Origin: an uncultured Chlamydiae bacterium
GTDB taxonomy: Bacteria; Chlamydiota; Chlamydiia; Chlamydiales; Rhabdochlamydiaceae
DNA length: 16,430 bases
Assembly: GCA_903867585.1 (NCBI GenBank)
Contig: CAIPRZ010000056.1
Span: forward strand, 1-16,430
Direction of reading: 5' to 3'
In this document: piece by piece, positions 7,457 through 14,980 of the stretch
How the letters are laid out: every line of letters begins with the position of its first letter
How positions within the stretch are numbered: the stretch's first letter is position 1
Translations under genes and position numbers: made by a program
Notes under the pieces: generated by a model
Database searches by the model: none
What the model was told of the DNA's origin: nothing
The model's input: the letters and a program-made list of their open reading frames with translations, nothing else

Positions 7457-8800
7457 TTACGTTGATTTTGCTTCGATAGCAGCAGACTGTTTTTTCCAAA
7501 ATGGAGATAGAAGCAGGACCGCAACAAATCCACAGCTAGCTAGAATAGTGAAAAAACCACCCCAGCCCCAAACTTCAATTACCTTACCTATTGGATAACC
7601 AGCACAAGCAGCCCCAAGATAGGCGAGCCACCCAATAAATCCATTAGCAGAAGCGGCCGCTTTTTTATGAGCCAGTTCCACAGCGGCAATCCCAATAAGC
7701 ATCTGAGGGCCAAAAATCATCAGTCCCACCATGAAGGTGGCTAAATAATGTAAAACAATACTGTGTGATGGAATGATAAAAAGCGCTGCAAGTGCAAATA
7801 CGACCCCAAAACAGAAAACTACATTCACCGGGCCTCTACGCCCTTGGAAGAGCCGATCCGAAGACCAACCAGCAAGCAAAGAGCCTAAAATCCCCCCCAT
7901 TTCAAACCAGAAAACACCCCCAGAGGCAGCAAGGGTCGAGTAACCTTTAGCTTGCATAAGGAATAAAAGACTCCAATCGTTTATAGCCTGTCTTATGACG
8001 TATACGAAGAAATAGGCCATTCCAAGCAACCATAAAGAGCGGTTCTTTAGGACGTAGCGCATTAAGATTTCTTTAACAGTTAGCTCTTGATCGTCCTCTT
8101 TGGCTTTAACAGCATTACCTTCATTTTTCCAGGTCTCAATAGAGGGTAATCCTAAAGACTGGGGAGTGTCCCTCAGTACTTTAATAAGGATAAAACCGAC
8201 AAAAATACACATAATGCCAGGCATATACATGGCATATCTCCAGCCCCATTGTTTAGCACAAATAGCGGCTATAATAGGAATTAAAGCTCCGCCTACGCTA
8301 TGAGAAGTATTCCATAAGCCCCACCAACGACCCCGTTCTTTTTGAGAGTACCAATGCGTTAAAAGCTTAGCACAAGGAGGCCAGCCCCAGCCTTGGAACC
8401 ATCCATTTAAGCCCCAAAAGAGGGTAAAAAGAGCCACATTTGAGGACATACCGAAGGCGATATTACAGATACCAGTTAAAATCAATCCAAAGGCCATGAA
8501 AAAGCGGGGATTAGACTTATCGGCCATAACGCCTGAAAAAAACTTGCTTAGACCATAGGTCATCGATAAAACACTACCTAATATCCCAAGCTGCCCAATA
8601 CTTAAATTTAAGGAAGAATCTGCCATCAAAAGAGGCATAGCAAACGTGTAGCTTTTACGGGTAAAATAATAGAATATATACCCCATATACATACCCGCAA
8701 AGGTACGTATACGCCAATACTTAAATAATGAATCAACCTTGCCAGAGTCAGCAATTGTAGGCTGATGATCGGCTGGTTTAAAAAGCTTAAAGAAATTCAC
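7457..8800 (-). CDS. uhpC: Hexose-phosphate:phosphate antiporter UhpC (MFS, OPA family)
   Basis: This inner-membrane carrier of 447 residues and about 12 membrane helices exchanges host sugar phosphate (glucose-6-phosphate in Chlamydia pneumoniae) for phosphate. The organophosphate family signature GWFQGWGWPPCAK lies at residues 133-145, and the two phosphate-binding arginines of the GlpT model are present at R48 (YFTRKS) and R270 (VYVIRQA). In E. coli UhpC is a sensor, but chlamydial UhpC is a transporter, and the family residues here fit transport. The start is GTG at 8800-8798; no in-frame ATG exists upstream, and the ribosome site is weak. A tiny out-of-frame ORF starting ATGGAC ends in a TAG that overlaps this GTG. 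The gene is divergent from hisS. It lies in the CT544 position. Confidence 0.95.
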   Translation of the reverse strand: MNFFKLFKPADHQPTIADSGKVDSLFKYWRIRTFAGMYMGYIFYYFTRKSYTFAMPLLMADSSLNLSIGQLGILGSVLSMTYGLSKFFSGVMADKSNPRFFMAFGLILTGICNIAFGMSSNVALFTLFWGLNGWFQGWGWPPCAKLLTHWYSQKERGRWWGLWNTSHSVGGALIPIIAAICAKQWGWRYAMYMPGIMCIFVGFILIKVLRDTPQSLGLPSIETWKNEGNAVKAKEDDQELTVKEILMRYVLKNRSLWLLGMAYFFVYVIRQAINDWSLLFLMQAKGYSTLAASGGVFWFEMGGILGSLLAGWSSDRLFQGRRGPVNVVFCFGVVFALAALFIIPSHSIVLHYLATFMVGLMIFGPQMLIGIAAVELAHKKAAASANGFIGWLAYLGAACAGYPIGKVIEVWGWGGFFTILASCGFVAVLLLSPFWKKQSAAIEAKST

Positions 8801-8835
8801 TAAAACACCATGTCCATGGTCATAAATTAAAAGAT

Positions 8836-8900
8836 TTTTTTTTCATACTATTTTAACATTTTATCGATATACAGTCCATCCAGTCGGTTTTTTTTCATAC
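8836..8900. repeat. 13-base direct repeat in the uhpC-hisS divergent region
   Basis: TTTTTTTTCATAC occurs at 8836-8848 and again at 8888-8900, with starts 52 bases apart and on either side of the uhpC promoter candidate. Half of each copy is a T-run, so the specific part is short. It could be a regulator site pair or chance in AT-rich DNA. Confidence 0.3.
8850..8878 (-). promoter_or_regulatory. uhpC: Candidate sigma-70-type promoter for uhpC
   Basis: On the reverse strand, TGGACT (8878-8873) and TAAAAT (8855-8850) are separated by exactly 17 bases, matching TTGACA/TATAAT at 4 and 5 of 6 positions. Transcription would start near 8843 and leave a leader of about 43 nt before the GTG start of uhpC. 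Confidence 0.5.
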
Positions 8901-8935
8901 ACTTATAAAGTATTATTTAGAAAAACTCATTTATA

Positions 8936-8964
8936 TTGATCCCCATCGCTAAAAAGTTTACCCT
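8936..8964 (+). promoter_or_regulatory. hisS: Candidate promoter for hisS
   Basis: TTGATC (8936-8941) and TACCCT (8959-8964) are 17 bases apart. The -10 block keeps the three most conserved positions (T, A and final T). Transcription would begin near 8971, about 20 bases before the ATG. An alternative -10, TATTAT, lies near 8911-8916 without a good -35. Confidence 0.3.
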
Positions 8965-8989
8965 AGCTTAATTTTTAGAGAGAATCGAC

Positions 8990-10273
8990 ATGGAAATGAG
9001 AGCCCCTAAGGGAGTATTCGATGTTTATCCAGGCGCTAAAGAGCGCTGGCAAGATTCTGCCCTTTGGCAGTTCATCGAAAATATAGCTAAAAATCAAGCT
9101 GAGCTATTCAATTTCAAAGAAATTAGAACCCCGATATTTGAGCATTTAGAACTATTCCATAAAGGCGTGGGCGAGGGCTCAGATATTGTTTCTAAAGAGA
9201 TGTACCAATTTCAGGATAAAGCAGGACGAGACTTGGCTCTTCGACCAGAAGGGACAGCAGCTGTCATTAGAGCCTATCTTGAAAACAAGCTCTACTCCAC
9301 TGAAAAAAGTTCAAAATTATTCTATATTGGACCGATGTTCCGCTATGAGAGGCAACAATCGGGTAGATATAGACAGCACCATCAATTTGGCGCTGAAGCT
9401 ATTGGTATAAGCTCTCCCTATCAAGATGTAGAAATAATCGACCTTGCTATGTCTTTATACAAGGCTGCTGGCCTCAACCACCTCAATCTTCTTATTAACT
9501 GTGTGGGAAGCCCTGAATCTAGAAAAAACTATATTGCAAGCCTTAAAGAATTTTTAGAGCCTCAATTTGATTTATTATCTGAAGATTCAAAAGCTCGTTT
9601 TCATAAAAATATGCTTAGAATTTTAGATTCTAAAGATCCCCAGGATCAAAAGCTTCTTAGTGGTTGTCCCAATATTATCGACTTTCTTGATGATCAAAAA
9701 AAAGATCATTTTGATACGGTCTGCTCTAAATTAAAAGAACTTGATATTTCCTATAAAATAGAGCCTAAACTCGTCAGAGGGTTGGATTATTACGACAGTA
9801 CCGTTTTTGAAATCATTTCAACCCATGATACAAAAACTCCCTTAAGTTTAGGCGGCGGAGGTCGTTATGATGGTTTAATATCTACCTACGGCGGCCCCCA
9901 AATTCCAGCTGTTGGTTTTGGCACAGGGATAGAAAGAATTATTCAAACTCTGATTGCTCAAAACAATTTCAATGAAAAAAATTTATCTCTAGATGCCTAC
10001 ATTATACCCATGCAACAAGATCAATTCTCTCATGCTTATCAACTCGCCCATACTTTAAGGCAACACAACTTAAGCGTTGATATTGATTTAATGGGAAGAA
10101 AACTTAAAAACGCTATTCCCCAAGCCTCTCATCAAGGGGCCCGTTTTGCAATCATACTTGGTGAAGATGAATTGAAACAGGGTTTATACAATTTAAAAAA
10201 TCTTGTAACACGCCAAGAGCTTGATCTAAAAAAAGATGCTATCGTTGACTATATCTCAAAACATTCCATGTAA
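8990..10273 (+). CDS. hisS: Histidine--tRNA ligase
   Basis: This cytoplasmic class II aminoacyl-tRNA synthetase charges tRNA-His using ATP. At 427 residues it is the usual bacterial length. Motif 1 lies around residues 46-75, motif 2 around 111-135 (FRYERQQSGR, R118 and R121), the histidine-specific loop is LVRGLDYYDS with R263 at 261-270, and motif 3 is GFGTGIER with R316. The C-terminal anticodon-binding domain follows from about residue 335. The ATG at 8990 has a GAGAGA ribosome site (8978-8983); a second ATG at 8996 is possible. mip begins 21 bases downstream on the same strand. In C. trachomatis aspS lies between hisS and mip; it is absent here. Confidence 0.98.
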   Translation: MEMRAPKGVFDVYPGAKERWQDSALWQFIENIAKNQAELFNFKEIRTPIFEHLELFHKGVGEGSDIVSKEMYQFQDKAGRDLALRPEGTAAVIRAYLENKLYSTEKSSKLFYIGPMFRYERQQSGRYRQHHQFGAEAIGISSPYQDVEIIDLAMSLYKAAGLNHLNLLINCVGSPESRKNYIASLKEFLEPQFDLLSEDSKARFHKNMLRILDSKDPQDQKLLSGCPNIIDFLDDQKKDHFDTVCSKLKELDISYKIEPKLVRGLDYYDSTVFEIISTHDTKTPLSLGGGGRYDGLISTYGGPQIPAVGFGTGIERIIQTLIAQNNFNEKNLSLDAYIIPMQQDQFSHAYQLAHTLRQHNLSVDIDLMGRKLKNAIPQASHQGARFAIILGEDELKQGLYNLKNLVTRQELDLKKDAIVDYISKHSM

Positions 10274-10294
10274 TTTTCAAAAAAAAGAGGAATT

Positions 10295-11053
10295 ATGAAA
10301 TTTAAAAGAACCCTGTTTATCATGAGCGCACTAAGCTTATCTTTATGGGCGAAATCTACACCTAAAAAAAATGTAGAAGCCCCTCAAGCTGAAGTTCAAA
10401 AAGAAGACGCTTTAGATGTTAAAAAACTATCTATAGCCTTTGGTCATTTAATTGCTAAAAACATTAATGAAATCGGAGTTCCTTTTGATTTAGAAGCTAT
10501 TATTCAAGGACTACAAGAAGCCTCTAAAGGTGTAGCTTCTCCTTTAACTGAAAATGATGTTGTTAGCGCCATCACTAAAGAGCAGAAAAAAACTTTTGAC
10601 GCCCTTGCTGCTAAGAACTTGAATGAAGCTGAAAGCTTTCTTGCACAGGAAGCCAAAAAAACAGACATCACCTCTTTAGATGAAGGAAAAGTTTTATACA
10701 AAGTTCTTCAAGAAGGGACTGGTCCTGAAGTTCAAGAGCAAGGCAAAATTGCTATCCTTTATAAAGGGACCCTTTTGAATGGTGATGTTTTTGGAGAATC
10801 TCAAAAAGCAGAACCTGTTGAACTCAATCAACTAGTTGTAGGACTCAAGCAAGCTCTTATCGGGATGAAAGAGGGTGAAAAACGTCTCATTCACATCCAC
10901 CCAGAAAAAGCTTATGGAACAGAAGGAATGCTTCCTCCAAATAGCCTACTAAGCTTTGAAATTGAAATAGCAAGTTCTAAAGTGGAAGAAGCTCCAGTAG
11001 CTAAAGACGAACCTGAACAAGCACTTCTTGAACAGGAATCTGATATACGCTAA
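10295..11053 (+). CDS. mip: Mip-like FKBP-type peptidyl-prolyl isomerase, exported
   Basis: This is a periplasmic or surface folding helper related to Mip, which speeds cis-trans isomerisation of prolyl bonds. It has 252 residues: a signal peptide (K2, K4-R5, hydrophobic 6-18, likely cut after W-A19), an FKBP N-terminal dimerisation region of helices (about 40-125), and an FKBP domain (about 148-226). An acidic tail follows to 252. Of the FKBP12 pocket residues, Y26, F36, Y82 and F99 align with Y156, F166, Y207 and F221, but D37, F46 and W59 are replaced by G167, V175 and L184. The protein contains no cysteine, so unlike C. trachomatis Mip it is not a lipoprotein. The ribosome site AGAGGA is well placed, 21 bases after hisS, so the two are probably cotranscribed. 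Isomerase activity is uncertain because of the pocket changes. Confidence 0.9.
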   Translation: MKFKRTLFIMSALSLSLWAKSTPKKNVEAPQAEVQKEDALDVKKLSIAFGHLIAKNINEIGVPFDLEAIIQGLQEASKGVASPLTENDVVSAITKEQKKTFDALAAKNLNEAESFLAQEAKKTDITSLDEGKVLYKVLQEGTGPEVQEQGKIAILYKGTLLNGDVFGESQKAEPVELNQLVVGLKQALIGMKEGEKRLIHIHPEKAYGTEGMLPPNSLLSFEIEIASSKVEEAPVAKDEPEQALLEQESDIR

Positions 11054-11093
11054 TTTGAGTAAATAAAAGCTAATTAGATAAGGGCTTATATTT

Positions 11094-13235
11094 ATGAAAC
11101 TAAACCTGTCCTTAAAAATGTTTATAGCAACATTTCTAGGGATAGGTGTAGGCCTTTTACTTGGCGATTATTGTAGCTATTTTGCACCTACTGCAAAAGC
11201 TTACATCATGATCCTTAAAATCACTGCCGTCCCTTATCTTATCGTAGCTATCATGCGGGGAATCGGCCAACTACTACCAGAACAAAGCTTAAACATCCTA
11301 AAAAAAGGGATCCTTGTCATTATTGGCATCTGGGCTGTAAATATTTTAATGATCTTCCTCACCTCTTCAGCCTTCCCTCAATCTAGTGGTAATAGAATAT
11401 CCAGCTACAATCCTAAAGAGCCCCAATCAATTAATTTTGCTCAGCTCTTGATTCCTGAAAACATATTTTCTGCCCTCTCTAATAACATAGTCCCCTCAAT
11501 TGTTGTTTTCAGTTTAATTTTAGGAATTGCCCTCATGCACGCACCTGGTAAAACCTCGATTTTAACAGGTCTTGATCATATTCAATCCCTTTTATCAAAA
11601 GTGACAAGCTGGATTGCGCAACTCACCCCTTTTGGAACTTTTTTCATTATCGCAAATCAATTTGGAACCATTGATCTTTCCACCATACAACAAGTAAGTA
11701 CCTATATAATTCTTTATATTACCTGTTTGTCGATTGTAACCTTTTGGCTTATCCCTCAGCTTATTTCTACTTTTACATCGACCTCATCAAGACTTTGGCT
11801 ACAAATTATGGGCCCTGTTTTACTTTTAGCCTATACGACAAATTTTGTTATTGTTTGTCTCCCTTTTTTAATAAGTGGGTTAGAAAAGCTTGTTAAAGAG
11901 CATTATGACTTGGATAGTAAAAAAATTGTCGGGGAAATTCAGGGACTTGTTTCCTTAATTTTTAATCTTCCCCTTGGATCCTTATTCATTTCCGTCTTTG
12001 TGATTTTCTTATCGGTCATGTATAAAGCTCCCTTTGATATGGCAGCTTATTTTAAGCTTTTTATCACAACCTTCCTCACCTCGCTTGGAGCTGTTGGATT
12101 AGGTTCATGGTTAAATAGTCTAAGCTTTCTTTTGGATTCATTTATGCTTCCACAAGATTCAGTGAATTTGTTTTTAACATCACTACCTTTCACCTCTGGT
12201 TTTCAATCGATGGTTTCAATAAGCCAAATCGGTTTTATCGCCTTCTTTGTTACTCTGCTCAGTCTTAAAGCGATCAAATTTAGATGGTGGAAGATGTCTA
12301 AAGGACTTATTATCTGCTTTGTCCCCGTTGTTTTATTTTTTCAGTTTATTAAAAATTACAACCCCTTTCCTCCAGTAGAAAGCCGCGCAAAATCTATTTA
12401 TGATCTTTCAATTTCCTCTAACGTGCCGGTTAACCTAACTACAGAAAAAAACATCAATTCTCAATCTAAGACCCTGCAAAAAATTCTAAGCACAAAAGTC
12501 CTTAAAGTAGGCTATGCTCCAAAACAAGCTCCTTTTAGTTTTAAAAACTCCTATGGGGAACTTGTAGGATTTGATATAGCCTACGCGCATCAGCTAGCCT
12601 ATGATTTAGGATGCCGAATAGAGTTTGTACCATTTGATTACCAAGATATTGCAAAACAATCAGCAAGTGGAGTTTTTGATGTAGGAATGTCAGCTATTTC
12701 TATGAATGAATCCCGGATTAAACAAGCCTATTTTACAAAACCCTATCTCTCCTCTCCTATCATTCTTGTGATGCTTAATGAAAAGAAAAAAAAGCTTAAA
12801 AACTCAAGCTATGTATTTGGTGACACTTCTTTAAAAATTGCAGCTGTAAAAGGAACCTCTTATCAAGAGCTGCTACCTAAATTATTTCCTGATCACCAAC
12901 ATGTCCTTATCGATAACTATAACGCTTTTAGCAAAGAAGGGGCTGCTGATATTTTATTATGGAGTGAATATGAAGCTATTGCCTGGATTTTGAAACATCG
13001 TAACTTTCGCATTATGTTCCCATCACCTGCTATTGGACAAGACACCCTCTGTTATATTGTTAAACAAGGAGATAATGAATTTTTAGAATTTCTTAATAAC
13101 TGGATGATCCTCAAACACGACGAGGGTTTTTATAATCACCAGTTTAATCTTTGGATCAAAGGAAAAACCGATTCTATCGATGTTAGGGCAAGGCGATGGT
13201 CTATTATTCGAAATGTTTTTCATATTGCTGATTAA
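11094..13235 (+). CDS. Fusion of SDF-type (dicarboxylate symporter) membrane domain and family 3 solute-binding domain
   Basis: The 713-residue protein joins two modules. Residues 5-395 form a polytopic domain of the sodium:dicarboxylate symporter family; LGIGVGLLLGDY (15-26), LKITAVPYLIVAIMRGIGQL (41-60) and QLTPFGTFFIIANQFG (176-191) are typical. A further helix at 403-419 leads to a periplasmic linker and then an amino-acid-binding type 3 domain at about 465-690 (VGYAPKQAPFSF; SAISMNESRIKQAYFTKPYL with R541). The membrane domain lacks the usual ligands: HP1 SSSxAT reads TTNFVI (248-253), the TM7 NMDG motif is missing after NLPLG (291-295), and the TM8 D/R/N/D set near 364-380 is gone. The ATG has AGGG 9 bases upstream; mip ends 40 bases before. 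Function may be transport of an amino acid with a tethered receptor, or sensing. Such fusions occur in other bacteria, as I recall, but I cannot name a substrate. Confidence 0.85.
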   Translation: MKLNLSLKMFIATFLGIGVGLLLGDYCSYFAPTAKAYIMILKITAVPYLIVAIMRGIGQLLPEQSLNILKKGILVIIGIWAVNILMIFLTSSAFPQSSGNRISSYNPKEPQSINFAQLLIPENIFSALSNNIVPSIVVFSLILGIALMHAPGKTSILTGLDHIQSLLSKVTSWIAQLTPFGTFFIIANQFGTIDLSTIQQVSTYIILYITCLSIVTFWLIPQLISTFTSTSSRLWLQIMGPVLLLAYTTNFVIVCLPFLISGLEKLVKEHYDLDSKKIVGEIQGLVSLIFNLPLGSLFISVFVIFLSVMYKAPFDMAAYFKLFITTFLTSLGAVGLGSWLNSLSFLLDSFMLPQDSVNLFLTSLPFTSGFQSMVSISQIGFIAFFVTLLSLKAIKFRWWKMSKGLIICFVPVVLFFQFIKNYNPFPPVESRAKSIYDLSISSNVPVNLTTEKNINSQSKTLQKILSTKVLKVGYAPKQAPFSFKNSYGELVGFDIAYAHQLAYDLGCRIEFVPFDYQDIAKQSASGVFDVGMSAISMNESRIKQAYFTKPYLSSPIILVMLNEKKKKLKNSSYVFGDTSLKIAAVKGTSYQELLPKLFPDHQHVLIDNYNAFSKEGAADILLWSEYEAIAWILKHRNFRIMFPSPAIGQDTLCYIVKQGDNEFLEFLNNWMILKHDEGFYNHQFNLWIKGKTDSIDVRARRWSIIRNVFHIAD

Positions 13236-13262
13236 CAAATCAAATATCCTTCTACTAAACAA

Positions 13263-13289
13263 TTGACTATTAATAACTTGGTCTAGATA
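13263..13289 (+). promoter_or_regulatory. Candidate promoter for the exported cytidylyltransferase
   Basis: TTGACT (13263-13268, 5 of 6 to consensus) is followed after 15 bases by TAGATA (13284-13289); a shifted GATATT gives 17-base spacing. The gap after the fusion gene is 80 bases, so separate transcription is likely. The predicted leader is about 20 nt. Confidence 0.4.
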
Positions 13290-13315
13290 TTTTTTGTATC
13301 CACAAAGGATATCTT

Positions 13316-13828
13316 ATGAATACGTTCACTATTTTACTTACTTGTATCGGATTGATTAGCAATTCTGCATCAGCATCTGATGTTCAAGAGAAAAAACCTA
13401 TACGAGTTTATGCAGACATCGTTGGCGACTTATTTCATGCAGGTCACATTGAATTTATTAAAAAAGCACGCGCTTTTGGTGACTATCTCATAATTGGTGT
13501 CATCGCTGATGAAAATGTTGAGGAATATAAAAGAACCCCTATTCTTACATTAGATGAAAGAGTAAAAATTATTAGCGCTTGCCGCTTTGTTGATGAAGTA
13601 ATTGTAGCCCCACCTCTAAGACCCTCTCAAGAATGGTTAAAAGAAAGAAATATTGATTACGTGGTTCATGGAGACGATTTTTCGCCAGAACTGTTAAGAG
13701 ATCAATACGGATCTTCCTTAGATCTTGGTATATTCCGAGCTGTGCCTTATACCAAAGGAATATCAACATCAAATATTATTGATCGTATTGTCGAAAGATA
13801 TAAAAAGGGTGAGTTCTCTAAGGAATAA
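13316..13828 (+). CDS. Cytidylyltransferase (PCYT/TagD-like) with N-terminal signal sequence
   Basis: This 170-residue nucleotidyltransferase belongs to the family that makes CDP-choline, CDP-ethanolamine or CDP-glycerol from CTP. HAGH (41-44) is the catalytic HxGH. RTPIL...DERV (73-83), CRFVDEVI (89-96), IDYVVHGDD (113-121) and GISTSNIIDRI (148-158) follow as in eukaryotic PCYT enzymes. Two family positions differ: the loop before HAGH, normally ADGxFD, reads ADIVGD (33-38), and the R of RTEGISTS is Y145. Residues 4-20 are hydrophobic and end in ASA-S, a good signal peptidase I site. The ATG at 13316 has AAGGA 8 bases upstream and is the only methionine in the protein, so the hydrophobic start is real. 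There is no lysine or arginine before the hydrophobic stretch, so an N-out membrane anchor is also possible. The substrate is unknown; ADP-heptose-type enzymes are a less likely relative. Confidence 0.82.
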   Translation: MNTFTILLTCIGLISNSASASDVQEKKPIRVYADIVGDLFHAGHIEFIKKARAFGDYLIIGVIADENVEEYKRTPILTLDERVKIISACRFVDEVIVAPPLRPSQEWLKERNIDYVVHGDDFSPELLRDQYGSSLDLGIFRAVPYTKGISTSNIIDRIVERYKKGEFSKE

Positions 13829-13857
13829 AAAAAAGCCGCCTAAAAAAGCGGCTTATT
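13826..13857 (-). terminator. Rho-independent terminator for trxA (possibly bidirectional)
   Basis: AAGCCGC (13833-13839) and GCGGCTT (13848-13854) pair perfectly around an 8-base loop. Read on the reverse strand, the stem is followed by eight or more T residues (13834 down to 13827), a strong terminator 12 bases after trxA. On the forward strand the tail (ATTACT) is poor, but the A-run before the stem suggests it may still serve the cytidylyltransferase gene. Confidence 0.85.
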
Positions 13858-13865
13858 ACTAAGTG

Positions 13866-14192
13866 TTAATTTGAAATAATAAAGTGTTTAATAGAATTTG
13901 CATCTCTTAAGCCTACAATTCTTCTTAACTCTTTACCATCTTGAAATAATACTAGAGTTGGAATAGAGGTTACATTGTAGTTAGAGGCTACACTTTGAGC
14001 TGAGTCAATATCAATTTTTGCAAGCGTTGCATGCTTTTGAACTTCCGAATCACTAGCAACAGTTTCTAAAACAGGGCTTAACATACGGCATGGCCCACAC
14101 CAATCTGCGTAGAAGTCTACAAGCACTTTTCCACGACCAATAGCCTCCTGAAATCCCTCTTCATTTAACATAACAATTTGTGTACTAGCCAT
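13866..14192 (-). CDS. trxA: Thioredoxin
   Basis: This is a small cytoplasmic dithiol reductant. From the ATG at 14192-14190 it is 108 residues, the normal size. The active site W31-C-G-P-C35 and the cis-proline P78 (TSIPTL) are intact, as is the buried D26 before FYADW. The ATG is preferred because a perfect AAGGAG (14203-14198) lies 5 bases upstream; a longer version from TTG at 14213 would add seven residues and place the ribosome site inside the gene. No signal peptide is present. trxA is convergent with the cytidylyltransferase gene and separated from it by the terminator at 13826-13857. The order mip-trxA, convergent, matches C. trachomatis apart from the inserted genes. No clear promoter could be picked in the 140 bases upstream. 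Confidence 0.97.
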   Translation of the reverse strand: MASTQIVMLNEEGFQEAIGRGKVLVDFYADWCGPCRMLSPVLETVASDSEVQKHATLAKIDIDSAQSVASNYNVTSIPTLVLFQDGKELRRIVGLRDANSIKHFIISN

Positions 14193-14332
14193 ATAAACTC
14201 CTTTTAGGTTCAACTCCTATCTTATACTATCATCCTTTTATTGCCTATATAAGGGCTAAAAAAATTAGTATGATTTGTGACAGTCTAGAATTAAATAATA
14301 CTATGACTGTGGTACTGTAAGACGTGGGAGGC

Positions 14333-14980
14333 TCAGTGTCTTTTAAAGTAATCGGATAATTTGATAAGAGCCTCTTCAAGCTCGGCCATCATGATTTTTA
14401 AGCATTCTTTGGTATCTTCTCCCTTAGCAGGATAAATAGGATTACCAAATACGCAGGTAATTTTTCCAAAAATATGCGGAAGCTTGCGGTGGCGTGGCCA
14501 TGCTTTAATAGAACCCTCTATCCAGCAAGGAATAATAGGCACATCATTTTTTAATGCCATGAGAGCGACCCCCTGTTTAAGGGGCTGCAGAGTTCCATCA
14601 AAGGAACGCTTGCCTTCAGGAAAAAGGAGAACTTTTTTTTCTTTATCTAAAATTGCAGAAACAGCTCTGAAAACAGCCATATCTTTACCATCACCACTGA
14701 TCGGATGAGAATTTAAGTTGGTGATGAACCAACCAAAATATTTATTATCAAAAAGGGTTTTTCTAGCTAAAAAGTGTATTTCTTCTGGAAAAGAGACAGC
14801 AACAAGTAAGGGATCTAAAAAAGAGCAGTGATTGGCTGCAATCAAACCTGCCCCTTTGGGTATAGCCCCAAGAACTTTAATTTTAAGCCTTAAAAAGATT
14901 TTAGCGTAGAGATAGGCCACAAAAAGGACGACTCTATATAAAAGGGGCATTTTATCTGATTTTAACCAGGCAGGCTTCAT
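14333..14980 (-). CDS. plsC: 1-acyl-sn-glycerol-3-phosphate acyltransferase
   Basis: This membrane-associated acyltransferase adds the second acyl chain to lysophosphatidic acid, giving phosphatidic acid. From the ATG at 14980 it has 215 residues. The catalytic HX4D is H51-C-S-F-L-D56, the phosphate-binding block is FPEGKRS (120-126), and a P-I-I-P-C-W-I-E-G-S block follows. A hydrophobic helix at residues 12-31 would anchor it to the inner membrane. Two ATGs compete: 14986 has GAG only 2 bases upstream, whereas 14980 has it at 8 bases and overlaps the cmk stop as ATGA, so I choose 14980. It is the last gene of cdsA-cmk-plsC, as in CT451-CT453. The product of PlsC is the substrate of CdsA. 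The stop is followed by no clear terminator. Confidence 0.94.
   Translation of the reverse strand: MKPAWLKSDKMPLLYRVVLFVAYLYAKIFLRLKIKVLGAIPKGAGLIAANHCSFLDPLLVAVSFPEEIHFLARKTLFDNKYFGWFITNLNSHPISGDGKDMAVFRAVSAILDKEKKVLLFPEGKRSFDGTLQPLKQGVALMALKNDVPIIPCWIEGSIKAWPRHRKLPHIFGKITCVFGNPIYPAKGEDTKECLKIMMAELEEALIKLSDYFKRH

Noticed and set aside
13334..13345. Lipobox-like L-L-T-C10 in the cytidylyltransferase signal
   Set aside because: The cysteine is too close to the N-terminus, threonine at -1 is unusual, and a better signal peptidase I site follows at A18-S-A20.
11094..13828. Integrated mobile element around the two accessory genes
   Set aside because: No transposase, integrase, terminal inverted repeats, target duplication or tRNA end could be seen at either edge.
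14193..14213. TTG start extending trxA by seven residues
   Set aside because: A perfect AAGGAG lies 5 bases before the ATG at 14192; the added residues would encode the ribosome site and are not part of the thioredoxin fold.
14280..14310. ACAGTC/GACTGT inverted repeat after plsC as a terminator
   Set aside because: Only six pairs, a 19-base loop and no adjacent T-run on the reverse strand.
14193..14332. tRNA or small RNA in the trxA-plsC gap
   Set aside because: No cloverleaf, no T-loop-like box and no stable structure with a T-run was found.
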